Assembly (NCBI GenBank): GCA_963700045.1
Contig: CAVOWK010000013.1
Span: 1-64,000 of the forward strand
DNA: 64,000 bases
From: RPQJ01 sp963700045
GTDB taxonomy: Bacteria > Pseudomonadota > Gammaproteobacteria > Steroidobacterales > Steroidobacteraceae
Reading direction: 5' to 3'
Shown: positions 51,747 through 61,198 of the stretch, in pieces
Position numbering within the stretch: the stretch's first letter is position 1
Layout: each line of letters begins with the position of its first letter
The notes under the pieces: generated by a model
What the model saw: the letters and a program-made list of their open reading frames with translations, nothing else
Database searches by the model: none
Told to the model about the DNA's origin: nothing
Position numbers and translations under genes: made by a program

Positions 51747-52621
51747 GCGCCGAATCGCGCGAGCACCTGGCCGAGCCGGACCGGTTCGCCGGGCTCGACG
51801 CGCGGCGCAAACGCGACGGCCTCGCCGGTCAGCACGATCACGGTCGAGCCCATGTTGAAGCGGGCCAGTTCCTCGCCGCGCCTGAACGCGCGCCCGACAC
51901 CTGATTCGATCGTGCGGACCTTGCCGCCGCGACCGGGTGGAGGGTTGATCTCGCCGGCGAACACGGTCTCGATGCTGCCGACGAAGAGCGCGCCCACCAG
52001 CACCAGGCAGAGCGGGCCGTCCGCGGTGTCGAAATCGCAGACGACTCGTTCGTTGCGTGCGAACAGGTCGGGGACCGTGCGGGCCGTTGCGGCGTTGACG
52101 CTGAACAGTTGCCCCGGAACGTAGCGCGTGGCGCGCAGGATCGCGTCGCACGGCATGTGAATGCGGTGATAGTTGTATGGCGCGAGGTAGAGGCAGGCGA
52201 AACTGCCGCCGTGATAGCGAGTCGCAGCGGGCGCATCCGCCAGCAGGGCTGCGCACGTGTACTGCATCCCCTTGGCCTGCAGCAGCGCGCCCGCGGTCGT
52301 GTGGCCGAGCTGGCTCACGGTTCCATCGACCGGCGACACGAGGGCGTGAGCGTCGGCGGCGATCGGGCGGGCCCCTGGGCGCAACTCGCGTGTAAAGAAA
52401 GCGTTGAACGAGTCGTAGGCGAACGGGTCGGGTTGCAGTGCCTCGTGCATGTCGATCTGCGGGTACGACCGCAACACCGTGCGCAGCACGAGGTTGCGTA
52501 CGGCAGGCTGCCGGCTGCGTGCCAGTGCATGCATGCCGCGCGAGAGCAGGTGCTGCGGGAGTGCCCCCTGCAGCAGGGCGAACAGCTTGTCGCTGCCCGA
52601 GCGCTCGATCTCACCCGTCAT
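51743..52621 (-). CDS. psd: Phosphatidylserine decarboxylase proenzyme
   Basis: Makes phosphatidylethanolamine at the inner membrane. 292 residues. Self-cleavage occurs at Gly-Ser259-Thr in Phe-Asn-Met-Gly-Ser-Thr-Val-Ile, the serine becoming the pyruvoyl group of the small alpha chain. Upstream are Ser-Pro-Val-Asp-Gly-Thr-Val and Tyr-Leu-Ala-Pro-Tyr-Asn-Tyr-His-Arg-Ile-His-Met-Pro. I chose the ATG at 52621, which overlaps the stop of the SCO gene (ATGA); epmA overlaps at the other end. Confidence 0.96.
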   Translation of the reverse strand: MTGEIERSGSDKLFALLQGALPQHLLSRGMHALARSRQPAVRNLVLRTVLRSYPQIDMHEALQPDPFAYDSFNAFFTRELRPGARPIAADAHALVSPVDGTVSQLGHTTAGALLQAKGMQYTCAALLADAPAATRYHGGSFACLYLAPYNYHRIHMPCDAILRATRYVPGQLFSVNAATARTVPDLFARNERVVCDFDTADGPLCLVLVGALFVGSIETVFAGEINPPPGRGGKVRTIESGVGRAFRRGEELARFNMGSTVIVLTGEAVAFAPRVEPGEPVRLGQVLARFGA

Positions 52622-53262
52622 CGGCGCGAGTCCTCGAAGTACTGCACTAACTTGCGGAAATCGCGCGCCAGGACGGTGGCGTCGAGCGGCGGCGACGCAT
52701 AGGCGGCGAGCGCGCCCTTGGGTGAGACGATGAAGAGTCCGGCGCCGTGGTCCATCGTGTAACCGCCGCTGGGCAGCGGCACCTTGGCGAACGGAACCGC
52801 GAACGCCCTGGCCGCCTGCCCGGTCGCCGCGAGCGTCCCGGTCGCGGCGAGGAACGAAGGATCGAAGAACGTCACGTACGGCTTGAGAATGGCAGCCGTA
52901 TCCCGTTCTGGATCCACGCTCACCAGCAGCACGCGCGGCTGCTGTTCCGCTGGCAGGTCGGTGAGCTTCTTCTTCATCTGCGCGAGTGTGGCGAGCGTCG
53001 TCGGACACACGTCCGGACACTGCGTGAAGCCGAAGAACACGACCGTCCAGCGGTTGCGCAGAAAGTCACGTGGCAGCGGGCGATTGTCCTGGTCGACGAG
53101 GTCGAGCGGGGGCAGTTCGCGCGGCTGCGGCAGGATCGTCGCGTTTTCGGTCGCCGGCACCGGCACCTCTCGCAGCGTGACGAACACGCGAGCGAGTATC
53201 AGCCCGAGCGCAAACGCTACAATGGCGGCCAGTACGATTCGAAGTGGAAGGCGGTTGGTCAT
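52618..53262 (-). CDS. SCO1/SenC-family copper-binding thioredoxin-fold protein
   Basis: Delivers copper to, or reduces, the CuA site of cytochrome oxidase in the periplasm. 214 residues: an N-terminal membrane anchor (about 6-26), then the fold with Gln-Cys-Pro-Asp-Val-Cys-Pro-Thr-Thr (copper-binding Cys pair) and the third ligand His in Met-Asp-His-Gly-Ala. I chose the ATG at 53262. Divergent from prmB with only 32 bases between starts, so the two promoters overlap. Head of the sco-psd-epmA-msrC operon; no oxidase genes nearby. Confidence 0.92.
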   Translation of the reverse strand: MTNRLPLRIVLAAIVAFALGLILARVFVTLREVPVPATENATILPQPRELPPLDLVDQDNRPLPRDFLRNRWTVVFFGFTQCPDVCPTTLATLAQMKKKLTDLPAEQQPRVLLVSVDPERDTAAILKPYVTFFDPSFLAATGTLAATGQAARAFAVPFAKVPLPSGGYTMDHGAGLFIVSPKGALAAYASPPLDATVLARDFRKLVQYFEDSRR

Positions 53263-53294
53263 CGCGCCGATTATCCCACAGGACCGCAGCGACC

Positions 53295-54233
53295 ATGCCG
53301 ACGCCCCCGAACCCATTCATCCGCAGGCCGCCAGTCGCGCCCACCGTCGCGCAGCTGATCCGCTTTGGCGCACGGGAGTTCGACGCCGCGGGGCTCACCT
53401 ACGGCCACGGCACTGCGGATGCGCGGGACGACGCTGCGGCGCTGGTCTTCCACGCGCTCGGGCTCGATCATGCCGATCCCGGCAGTGCGTATACGGTCAG
53501 GCCGGGCCGGCCGCAGATCGAGCAGGTACTCGGCCTGTTCGCCGAGCGGCTGCGCCGCCGTGTACCCGTCGCTTACCTGATGGGCCGGATGTGGTTCGCC
53601 GGACTCGAGTTCGAAGTCGACCAGCGCGTGATCGTGCCGCGCTCGCCTTTCGCCGAACTGATCGCCAGGGGCTTTGCGCCATGGATCGATCCCGCGCGCG
53701 TGCTGCGGATCGTCGACCTCGGTACCGGCTCGGGTTGCATTGCCATCGCATGCGCGCTGAGATTCCCGCAGGCCCGTGTCGATGCCGTGGACCTCTCTCC
53801 CGACGCGCTCGAAGTCGCGGCTCGCAACGTGCAACGTCATGGCGTCGGTACGCGGCTGCAACTGCACCTGGGCGACACGTTCGAGCCGTTGGGCGACGCC
53901 GTCTACGACCTGATCGTGTCGAATCCGCCCTACGTCAGCGATGCGGAAATGGATGCGCTCCCGCGCGAGTACCTGCACGAGCCGGACATGGCTCTGCGCG
54001 CCGGCAGCGATGGACTCGACGTGGTGCGTCGAATCCTCCGCGACGCCGATGCGCACCTCGCGCCAGGCGGTGTCCTGGTGGTCGAAGTGGGCGACAGTGA
54101 AGGGCGGTTGCAGCAGGCCTATCCGGGCGTGCCCTTCGTCTGGCTCGAGTTCGAACACGGCGGCGGCGGAGTCTTCCTGTTGACGAAGGACGACCTTCGC
54201 AGGCACCGTCATGAGCTTTCCGGGGCGGGTTAG
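53295..54233 (+). CDS. prmB: 50S ribosomal protein L3 N5-glutamine methyltransferase
   Basis: SAM-dependent methylation of a Gln in ribosomal protein L3. 312 residues with an N-terminal helical domain, then Asp-Leu-Gly-Thr-Gly-Ser-Gly-Cys-Ile-Ala (SAM site) and the catalytic Asn-Pro-Pro-Tyr in Val-Ser-Asn-Pro-Pro-Tyr-Val. PrmB rather than PrmC (release-factor enzyme) because aroC follows after 2 bases, the usual prmB-aroC pair, and because of the length. I chose the ATG at 53295, where the Pro-rich start fits the family. Confidence 0.92.
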   Translation: MPTPPNPFIRRPPVAPTVAQLIRFGAREFDAAGLTYGHGTADARDDAAALVFHALGLDHADPGSAYTVRPGRPQIEQVLGLFAERLRRRVPVAYLMGRMWFAGLEFEVDQRVIVPRSPFAELIARGFAPWIDPARVLRIVDLGTGSGCIAIACALRFPQARVDAVDLSPDALEVAARNVQRHGVGTRLQLHLGDTFEPLGDAVYDLIVSNPPYVSDAEMDALPREYLHEPDMALRAGSDGLDVVRRILRDADAHLAPGGVLVVEVGDSEGRLQQAYPGVPFVWLEFEHGGGGVFLLTKDDLRRHRHELSGAG

Positions 54234-54235
54234 GC

Positions 54236-55321
54236 ATGTCGGGCAATACGCTAGGAGTGCTGTTCACGGTGACGACCTTCGGCGAGAGCCACGGTCCGGC
54301 GCTCGGCTGCGTCGTCGACGGCTGCCCGCCCGGACTGCCCCTCACGGAAGAAGACATCCAGCGTGACGTCGAGCGTCGCCGCTCGGGCACGTCCAGGTAC
54401 ACCAGCCAGCGTCGCGAACCGGACCGCGTGCGCATCCTGTCGGGAGTCTTTGCGGGGGTAACCACCGGCACGCCGATCGGCCTGCTGGTAGAAAACACCG
54501 ACCAGCGCTCGTACGACTACGACAAGATCAAGGATCGGTTCCGGCCGGGCCACGCCGACTACACCTATCAGCAGAAGTATGGCCTGCGCGACTACCGCGG
54601 CGGCGGCCGCTCGTCGGCGCGCGAAACGGTGATGCGCGTGGCCGCCGGCGCAATCGCGCGCAAATTCCTGGCCGCGAAGGGCGTCGACATCTTCGGCTAC
54701 CTGGCGCAGATGGGCTCGATCAGGCTCGCCATGCTCGATCGCCAGGCCATCGACGCAAACCCGTTCTTCTGCGCCGAGCCCGCGCGCGTGCCTGATCTCG
54801 AGGCCATGATCGACGCGCTGCGTCGCGACGGCGATTCGATCGGGGCCCGCGTCAATGTCGTGGCCACCGGTGTTCCGCCGGGGCTCGGTGAACCCGTGTT
54901 CGACCGGCTCGATGCCGACCTCGCGCACGCAATGATGAGCATCAATGCCGTCAAGGGCGTGGAGATCGGCGCAGGTTTCGCCAGCGTCGAGCAACGTGGT
55001 TCGCAGCACCGCGACGAGATGACGCCGCAGGGCTTCCTGTCGAACGAGGCCGGCGGCACGCTGGGCGGCATCTCGTCGGGCCAGGACGTGCTGGTCAGCA
55101 TGGCGATCAAGCCGACCTCCAGCATCGTCAAGCCGGGCCGCTCGATCGACGTGGCGGGGCAACCCGTCGAGGTCGTCACCACCGGCCGCCACGACCCCTG
55201 CGTCGGCATCCGGGCCGTGCCCATCGCCGAGGCAATGCTCGCGCTCGTGCTGGCCGATCACTACCTGCGGCACCGGGCCCAGAATGCCGACGTCCGGCGA
55301 TCTACACCGGTGATAACCTGA
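54236..55321 (+). CDS. aroC: Chorismate synthase
   Basis: Last step of the shikimate pathway, EPSP to chorismate, needing reduced FMN. 361 residues: Gly-Glu-Ser-His-Gly-Pro-Ala-Leu-Gly-Cys-Val-Val-Asp-Gly near the start, Arg-Arg-Arg-Ser-Gly-Thr, Asp-Tyr-Arg-Gly-Gly-Gly-Arg-Ser-Ser-Ala-Arg-Glu-Thr, and the late Arg-His-Asp-Pro-Cys-Val motif (here Gly-Arg-His-Asp-Pro-Cys). Complete. 218 gene-free bases with the fimV promoter follow. Confidence 0.97.
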   Translation: MSGNTLGVLFTVTTFGESHGPALGCVVDGCPPGLPLTEEDIQRDVERRRSGTSRYTSQRREPDRVRILSGVFAGVTTGTPIGLLVENTDQRSYDYDKIKDRFRPGHADYTYQQKYGLRDYRGGGRSSARETVMRVAAGAIARKFLAAKGVDIFGYLAQMGSIRLAMLDRQAIDANPFFCAEPARVPDLEAMIDALRRDGDSIGARVNVVATGVPPGLGEPVFDRLDADLAHAMMSINAVKGVEIGAGFASVEQRGSQHRDEMTPQGFLSNEAGGTLGGISSGQDVLVSMAIKPTSSIVKPGRSIDVAGQPVEVVTTGRHDPCVGIRAVPIAEAMLALVLADHYLRHRAQNADVRRSTPVIT

Positions 55322-55419
55322 CTTAATGGGGCTCCGGTTGGGCACCCCGCGGAACTGTGGAGCATGTCCGGCAATTGCCGGGCCAAAGGGCTACAAAGGC
55401 GCCTGCAGCCGCGGTTTTG

Positions 55420-55449
55420 TTGGGTGCGGGCGGGGCCGTGGGATATAGT
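55420..55449 (+). promoter_or_regulatory. Candidate promoter of fimV
   Basis: TTGGGT (55420-55425) and TATAGT (55444-55449) are spaced by 18 bases, about 90 bases before the fimV ATG. The downstream leader is AT-richer than its surroundings. Confidence 0.45.
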
Positions 55450-55539
55450 TATGTTTAATTGGTTGTCGATCCGCGAACTCAACGGACCCGTGGCGTATCG
55501 CTGCGACCGAGCCACGATTCGCAATCGGTGGGAGACTCG

Positions 55540-58197
55540 ATGAAGACTGCTGTACGCCGCGTCCTGCTCATGAGCGCGTTGCTGGCCCCGGGCGCCCTTT
55601 ACGCGCTCGGCCTGGGCGAAATCAAGCTGAAATCAGCGTTGAACCAGCCCTTCGACGCTGAAATCGAACTGGTCTCGGCGACCCAGGAGGATCTCGGCGC
55701 GCTGCGTGCGGCGCTGGCCTCCAACGACACGTTCGTTCGCTACGGTCTCGACCGTCCGGCATATCTGGCCGACTTCAACTTCCGGGTTGCCAAGGGCGCC
55801 GACGGCAGGGACGTCCTGCGCGTCACCTCGCCCCGGCCGGTCACCGAACCCTTCGTGACGCTGCTGGTGGAGGCCAACTGGCCGCGCGGCCGGTTGCTCC
55901 GTGAATACACCGTGCTGCTCGATCCGCCGGTCTACGCGCCGGGTCCGGCGGCCAGCGAGCCTGTAGCGGTGGCCCCCCGAGTCAGTTCGGGTGGCGCCTC
56001 CAGCACGCGTTCCGCGGCTCCGGTCGCCGACACGACCGCCGAATCCGTTCGCTCCTCGAGTCCCGCCAGGTCAACTGAGCCTGCGGCGGCCCCGGCCATC
56101 GAGCCGGGCAGCACCTACCGCGTGCGTAACAACGACACGCTGTGGGAAATCGCCAGTGCCGCGAACCCGGGCCCACGCTCGAACATCAATCGGGCGATGG
56201 TTGCGATCTTCCAGAACAATCCGCAGGCGTTTGACGGCAACATCAACGTCCTGCGTTCCGGCAGCTTGCTGCGCATTCCCGACGCCAGCCAGATCAGCTC
56301 CGTGTCAGCGAGCGAGGCGTCGGCCGAGGTAGCACGGCAGTACGACGCCTGGCGCAGCGGCACAGGCGCCGCCGCTGCGAGCGAAGCCGGCAGGCTCCGC
56401 CTCGTCACGCCGGAGCAGGGTACGGCAGCGCCGTCGACTGCAACGTCCACCGCATCTACGGCTGCGACACCCTCCGCGCCGGCTGGAACACCGGCGGTCG
56501 CGGCGTCAGGTGACCTCGAGACGCGTGTCAAGCAACTCGAGAACGAACTCGCGGAAGCCAGGCGCCTGCTCGAAGTGCGCAACGCCGAACTCGCGACACT
56601 GCAGGGCGGTGCGCCCGTGCCCGCGGATCAGGCGGCAGCGCCCGGCGCCGCTCCGACGGAGCCGTCTGCAACCACCACGGAAGCCGCGCCCGAGGCCGCT
56701 GCCACCGCCGAGCCGGCGCAGGCCGAAAAGCCGAAGAAGCCGAAAAAGAAAGTCGTGGAGCCGCCGCAGCCGAGCCTGCTCGAGCGCATCACCGACTACT
56801 GGTGGGTGTTGCTCGGCCTGCTGGCCGCGGGACTTGGCGCCTGGTTGATCCAGCGCCTGCGCCGCGAACGTGGCAGCGCCGAGGAATCACTCGAAGAGGC
56901 GCTCGGCTCGCGCGACAGCCGTGGTTCGGGACCGAGGTTCACGCCGCGTTCTCGCGACACGGACATCCTCGTCGAAGAACGGGGTGGCGTCGACCACATG
57001 GGTCGTGGCGCGGCTGTCGCAGCGACTGCGGCCGCAGCCGCGTCAGCAGCACGCACACCGGAGCCGATCCGCAAGGTAGTCACTGTCGAGGACACGTTGT
57101 CGGGTGACGGCCCGGCGAGCATGGAATCGGGCGATCCGCTGGCCGAGGCCGACTTCCACATGGCGTATGGCTTGTACGACCAGGCGGCGGACCTCGTGCA
57201 GCTCGCGATGAAGCGTGAACCGCAGCGCCGCGACCTCAAGCTGAAGCTGCTCGAGATTTATTTCGTCTGGGGCAACAAGGAGCGGTTCCTCGACCTGGCC
57301 CGCGACCTCGACACGACCCGTGCGGATGCGCCGGCCGGTGAGTGGGACAAGGTCCTGATCATGGGCAAGCAGATTGCGCCGGGAGATGCTCTGTTTGGGG
57401 CCAGCCCGAGTTCCTCGGCGTCCGATTCGCTCGACATGGAGCTGCACGGATCGACGGGCACGCTCGACTTGACGATTCCGGCCGGCGATTCGGCGGGTCC
57501 CGACATGGACCTGACGGAGTCGGAGACGGAGATTGCGCCGATCGACCGTTCGGGCATCGATTTCATGCTCGACGAGCCGGCCCGTGGCAATGAAGAATCC
57601 AGCGTGCTGCCGACGATCGAAATGCCGCGCATCAGCGGCGCCGGCGACACTGCCGGCGATACGCAAGAGCTGACCGTCGATCGCCTCGGCCTCGACCTCG
57701 ATACGCTGCGTAACCTCGAGTCGCTCGACGCCGGCGAGGCCAGTGACGCGCGCAAGCGTGCCAGCAGCGACACCGTCGAAACCGCGATGATGGGTGGCGG
57801 CAAGGAGATGCTCGAGGACGACAATACCGACCTGCTCAATTCGACGGCGCTGATGCGCATGGTCGACGATACGGCGATGCTGCCAGGCGATGAGGCGCTC
57901 GAGAGCATCGTCGACCTGTCCGGAGTGACTGGGGAACTGCCTGTGCTCGACGCGACGGGCGAAATGCCTGTACTCGACTCGACGGCGTCAACCGCGATCC
58001 TCGCAGGCAACGTCGATTACGACCTGGGCGGCGAGCCGGCGACGATGAGCGAAGTCGGCACCAAGCTCGACCTCGCGCGCGCGTACATGGACATGGGTGA
58101 TCCGGAAGGCGCCCGCAGCATCCTCGACGAAGTGTTGCAGGAAGGCAGTTCGACCCAGCGCCAGGAAGCAGAGCGGCTGATCGCCAGCCTGCCCTGA
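55540..58197 (+). CDS. fimV: Pilus-assembly/polarity protein FimV
   Basis: An inner-membrane protein that organises the cell pole for type IV pili. 885 residues: signal peptide (1-22), conserved N-terminal domain opening Gly-Leu-Gly-Glu-Ile-Lys-Leu-x-Ser-x-Leu-Asn-Gln-Pro-Phe, a LysM-type domain near 192-245 (Tyr-Arg-Val-Arg-Asn-Asn-Asp-Thr-Leu-Trp-Glu-Ile), an Ala/Pro-rich linker with a short coiled coil (about 325-345), a membrane segment around 420-438, then an acidic cytoplasmic part ending in the FimV C-terminal TPR-like motif (Lys-Leu-Asp-Leu-Ala-Arg-Ala-Tyr-Met-Asp-Met-Gly-Asp). The fimV-truA order is usual. It fits with the FimX-like gene at 44 kb. Confidence 0.94.
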   Translation: MKTAVRRVLLMSALLAPGALYALGLGEIKLKSALNQPFDAEIELVSATQEDLGALRAALASNDTFVRYGLDRPAYLADFNFRVAKGADGRDVLRVTSPRPVTEPFVTLLVEANWPRGRLLREYTVLLDPPVYAPGPAASEPVAVAPRVSSGGASSTRSAAPVADTTAESVRSSSPARSTEPAAAPAIEPGSTYRVRNNDTLWEIASAANPGPRSNINRAMVAIFQNNPQAFDGNINVLRSGSLLRIPDASQISSVSASEASAEVARQYDAWRSGTGAAAASEAGRLRLVTPEQGTAAPSTATSTASTAATPSAPAGTPAVAASGDLETRVKQLENELAEARRLLEVRNAELATLQGGAPVPADQAAAPGAAPTEPSATTTEAAPEAAATAEPAQAEKPKKPKKKVVEPPQPSLLERITDYWWVLLGLLAAGLGAWLIQRLRRERGSAEESLEEALGSRDSRGSGPRFTPRSRDTDILVEERGGVDHMGRGAAVAATAAAAASAARTPEPIRKVVTVEDTLSGDGPASMESGDPLAEADFHMAYGLYDQAADLVQLAMKREPQRRDLKLKLLEIYFVWGNKERFLDLARDLDTTRADAPAGEWDKVLIMGKQIAPGDALFGASPSSSASDSLDMELHGSTGTLDLTIPAGDSAGPDMDLTESETEIAPIDRSGIDFMLDEPARGNEESSVLPTIEMPRISGAGDTAGDTQELTVDRLGLDLDTLRNLESLDAGEASDARKRASSDTVETAMMGGGKEMLEDDNTDLLNSTALMRMVDDTAMLPGDEALESIVDLSGVTGELPVLDATGEMPVLDSTASTAILAGNVDYDLGGEPATMSEVGTKLDLARAYMDMGDPEGARSILDEVLQEGSSTQRQEAERLIASLP

Positions 58198-58208
58198 CGG
58201 GCGGGCTC

Positions 58209-59003
58209 GTGCCGCGTCTCGCGCTCGGCATCGAGTACGACGGCTCGGCGTTCGCCGGCTGGCAGTTCCAGTCGCACGCGCGCAGCGTGCAGGGCGAGCT
58301 GCAGCACGCGCTGGCGCAGGTCGCGGACCAGCCCGTCGAACTGGTCGCTGCCGGTCGCACCGACGCCGGCGTGCATGCGCTCGAGATGGTGGCGCACTTC
58401 GACACGACGGCAGAGCGGCCGCTGCATGCATGGACGCTCGGTGCGAACGCCAGCGTCGCTGCAGAAATCTCCGTGCTCTGGGCCCACGTCGCACCAGGCG
58501 ATTTCCACGCGCGCCACCATGCAACGGCGCGGCGTTATCACTATCGCGTCCTCAATCGGCGCATGCGCCCGGCGCTGGAGCGTCGGCGCGTCTGCTGGAT
58601 CCGGCACGAACTCGATGCCGCACGCATGCACGAAGCGGGGCAGGTGCTGGTGGGGCGCCACGACTTTTCCGCCTTCCGTGCGTCTGAATGCCAGTCGCCG
58701 AGTCCGGTGCGCGAACTCATGGAGCTGTCGGTCGAACGAGACGGGCCTTACGTCGACCTGCGCGTGCGTGCCAATGCCTTCCTGCATCACATGGTTCGCA
58801 ACATCGCGGGCAGCCTGATCCTGGTCGGCCGGGGCGAACGTACCGCCGAATGGCTGGCGGCAGTCCTGCAGGGACGCGACCGTCGCGAGGCCGGGCCCAC
58901 GGCACCGCCGGACGGCCTGTATTTCGTCGGCGCCGACTACCCCGCCGGATTCGGACTGCCTTCGGGTAAACTTCGCCGTCCGCCCACGGGAGCCGCGTCG
59001 TGA
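58209..59003 (+). CDS. truA: tRNA pseudouridine(38-40) synthase
   Basis: Isomerises U38-U40 in the anticodon arm. 264 residues, GTG start. The catalytic Asp52 lies in Ala-Gly-Arg-Thr-Asp-Ala-Gly-Val-His-Ala; Tyr-Asp-Gly-x-x-Phe-x-Gly-Trp-Gln opens the protein. It starts 11 bases after fimV, and its TGA overlaps the accD GTG. In Xanthomonas and Pseudomonas trp genes often sit between truA and accD; here they are absent. Confidence 0.96.
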   Translation: MPRLALGIEYDGSAFAGWQFQSHARSVQGELQHALAQVADQPVELVAAGRTDAGVHALEMVAHFDTTAERPLHAWTLGANASVAAEISVLWAHVAPGDFHARHHATARRYHYRVLNRRMRPALERRRVCWIRHELDAARMHEAGQVLVGRHDFSAFRASECQSPSPVRELMELSVERDGPYVDLRVRANAFLHHMVRNIAGSLILVGRGERTAEWLAAVLQGRDRREAGPTAPPDGLYFVGADYPAGFGLPSGKLRRPPTGAAS

Positions 59004-59887
59004 CCTGGTTTGAAAAGATCATCCCCTCGCGCATCAAGACGGAACGCCGCTCGCGGTCCGTCCCCGAAGGCCTGTGGATCAAGTGCCCGGCGTGCGACGC
59101 CGTGCTCTACCGCGCCGAACTGGAGCGCAACCTGCAGGTGTGCCCGAAGTGCAGCCACCACATGCGCATCGAGGCGCGTGACCGGCTCATGGGTTTCCTC
59201 GACGAGGGCACGGGACGCGAGCTCGCGGACGAGGTCGAGCCCGAGGATCCGCTCAAGTTCCGCGACAGCAAGAAGTACCGCGACCGCCTGACCGCCGCGC
59301 AGAAAACGGTGGGCGAGAAGGACGCGATGATCGTGATGGCCGGCGCGCTGCACGCCATCGATGTCGTCGCCTGCGCGTTCGAGTTCCGCTTCCTCGGCGG
59401 TTCGATGGGTTCGGTCGTCGGCGAGCGCTTCACGCGCGGCGCCGAACACTGCCTCGCCAACGGCCTGCCGCTGATCTGCTTCTCGTCGAGCGGCGGCGCG
59501 CGCATGCAGGAAGGACTGCTGTCGCTGCTGCAGATGAGCAAGACCAGCGCGGTGCTGTCACGCATGGCGCAGGCGAAGCTGCCGTACATTTCGGTGCTCA
59601 CCGACCCGACCACCGGCGGTGTCTCGGCGAGCCTCGCGATGCTGGGTGACCTCAACATCGCCGAGCCGCGGGCGCTGATCGGGTTTGCCGGTCCCCGCGT
59701 GATCGAACAGACGGTGCGCGAAACGCTGCCGGAGGGCTTCCAGCGCAGCGAGTTCCTGCTCGAGCACGGCGCGATCGACCTCATCGTCGACCGTCGCGAC
59801 ATGCGGGACCGCATTGCGACGCTGCTCGCGATGATGCTCGGCCGACCGCCGCTCGTGCGCGCGGACGAAGCAAGCCCGTCGTCCTGA
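59000..59887 (+). CDS. accD: Acetyl-CoA carboxylase carboxyltransferase subunit beta
   Basis: Half of the carboxyltransferase that makes malonyl-CoA. 295 residues; zinc ribbon Cys29-x-x-Cys32...Cys48-x-x-Cys51, then the crotonase-type core with Gly-Gly-Ser-Met-Gly-Ser-Val-Val-Gly and Ser-Ser-Gly-Gly-Ala-Arg-Met-Gln-Glu. GTG start overlapping truA (GTGA). folC follows after 11 bases, as in E. coli. Confidence 0.97.
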   Translation: MTWFEKIIPSRIKTERRSRSVPEGLWIKCPACDAVLYRAELERNLQVCPKCSHHMRIEARDRLMGFLDEGTGRELADEVEPEDPLKFRDSKKYRDRLTAAQKTVGEKDAMIVMAGALHAIDVVACAFEFRFLGGSMGSVVGERFTRGAEHCLANGLPLICFSSSGGARMQEGLLSLLQMSKTSAVLSRMAQAKLPYISVLTDPTTGGVSASLAMLGDLNIAEPRALIGFAGPRVIEQTVRETLPEGFQRSEFLLEHGAIDLIVDRRDMRDRIATLLAMMLGRPPLVRADEASPSS

Positions 59888-59898
59888 CCGGTCTCGCG

Positions 59899-61188
59899 AT
59901 GCCGGCCGGACCGCGATTCGAGCGTCTCGACGACTGGCTCGACTGGCAGCAGCAACTCCATCCGGCGACGATCGACCTCGGCCTGCGGCGGATCTCCAGC
60001 GTCCTGGCACGCGCCGGTTGGACAGGGCCCCGCGCGCCCGTCATCACGGTGGGCGGCACCAACGGCAAGGGTTCCTGCGTTGCGTTGCTCGATGCGGTGC
60101 TGCGTGCGAACGGCTATCGCGTCGCGACCTTCACGTCGCCGCACCTGGTCGATTATCGCGAGCGCATCCGTATCGACGGCGCGATGGTGTCCGAGGCTTC
60201 GCTGATCGCGGCCTTCGAGCGCGCGGCCGACGCACTCGGACCCGACTCGCTCACGTTCTTCGAATTCAACACGCTCGCCGCACTGCTGGTCTTCGAGACG
60301 GCGGTCCCCGACGTGATCGTGCTCGAGGTCGGTCTCGGCGGCCGGCTCGACTCCGTCAACGTCGTCGATCCGGACGTGGCCGTCGTGGTCTCGATCGGTC
60401 TCGATCACATGGATTGGCTCGGCCCCGACCTGGAATCCATCGGCCGCGAGAAAGCCGGCATCTTCCGCGCAGGGCGTCCGGCCGTGTTCGGCACGCCCGA
60501 GCCGCCGCAGTCCGTGCGCGAACGCGCGCGCGAACTCGGCGCGCGGTTGCAGGTGCGAGGCACGGATTTCGACGGCCGTGCGGTCGGCGCGGCCGGCTGG
60601 GATTTCACCATCGGCGATCGAGTCGAGTTGGCCGCGCTGCCGTTGCCATCGTTGCCGGGCGCGGTCCAGGTCGCGAACGCTGCGACGGCGCTGATGGCGC
60701 TGCACCAGTTGCGGGATCGTTTGCCGCTGTCCCGCGCAGCGATCGTCCAGGGCCTGCAATCCGCGCTGTTGCCAGGACGTTTCCAGCGCGTGGCGGATGC
60801 ACGCGGCTTCGAGTGGGTGCTCGACGTGGCCCACAACCCGGCCGCAGCGACGACGCTGGCTGCCAACCTGCGCGCGCAGCCGGTGACAGGCCGCACGCTC
60901 GCCGTCTGCGGCATGCTTGGCGACAAGGACGTGCCCGGCGTCATCGGTACCCTGCGTGAGGCCATCGACCAGTGGTTTGCGGCCACGGCGGAAGGCCCGC
61001 GGGCGATCGACGCCGCCGAACTCGGGCGCAGGGCCCGCGACGCGGGCGTCCATCTACAGCCGGCGGGCACGGTGCCCGAGGCAATGCGCCGCGCCGCCGA
61101 GGTTGCGCGGGCGGGTGATCGCATCGTCGTGTTCGGTTCTTTCCACGTCGTCGGTCCGGCACTCACGCTGCTGGGCGTTCCCCTATAA
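59899..61188 (+). CDS. folC: Dihydrofolate synthase / folylpolyglutamate synthase
   Basis: Adds glutamate to dihydropteroate and to THF. 429 residues of the Mur-ligase fold: P-loop Gly-Gly-Thr-Asn-Gly-Lys-Gly-Ser at 51-58, Thr-Ser-Pro-His-Leu, Glu-Val-Gly-Leu-Gly-Gly-Arg-Leu-Asp, and the C-terminal His-Asn-Pro. Normal length. Its stop TAA is inside a TATAAT (61184-61189) that precedes the next gene by only nine bases. Confidence 0.96.
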   Translation: MPAGPRFERLDDWLDWQQQLHPATIDLGLRRISSVLARAGWTGPRAPVITVGGTNGKGSCVALLDAVLRANGYRVATFTSPHLVDYRERIRIDGAMVSEASLIAAFERAADALGPDSLTFFEFNTLAALLVFETAVPDVIVLEVGLGGRLDSVNVVDPDVAVVVSIGLDHMDWLGPDLESIGREKAGIFRAGRPAVFGTPEPPQSVRERARELGARLQVRGTDFDGRAVGAAGWDFTIGDRVELAALPLPSLPGAVQVANAATALMALHQLRDRLPLSRAAIVQGLQSALLPGRFQRVADARGFEWVLDVAHNPAAATTLAANLRAQPVTGRTLAVCGMLGDKDVPGVIGTLREAIDQWFAATAEGPRAIDAAELGRRARDAGVHLQPAGTVPEAMRRAAEVARAGDRIVVFGSFHVVGPALTLLGVPL

Positions 61189-61198
61189 TCCTCGCGCG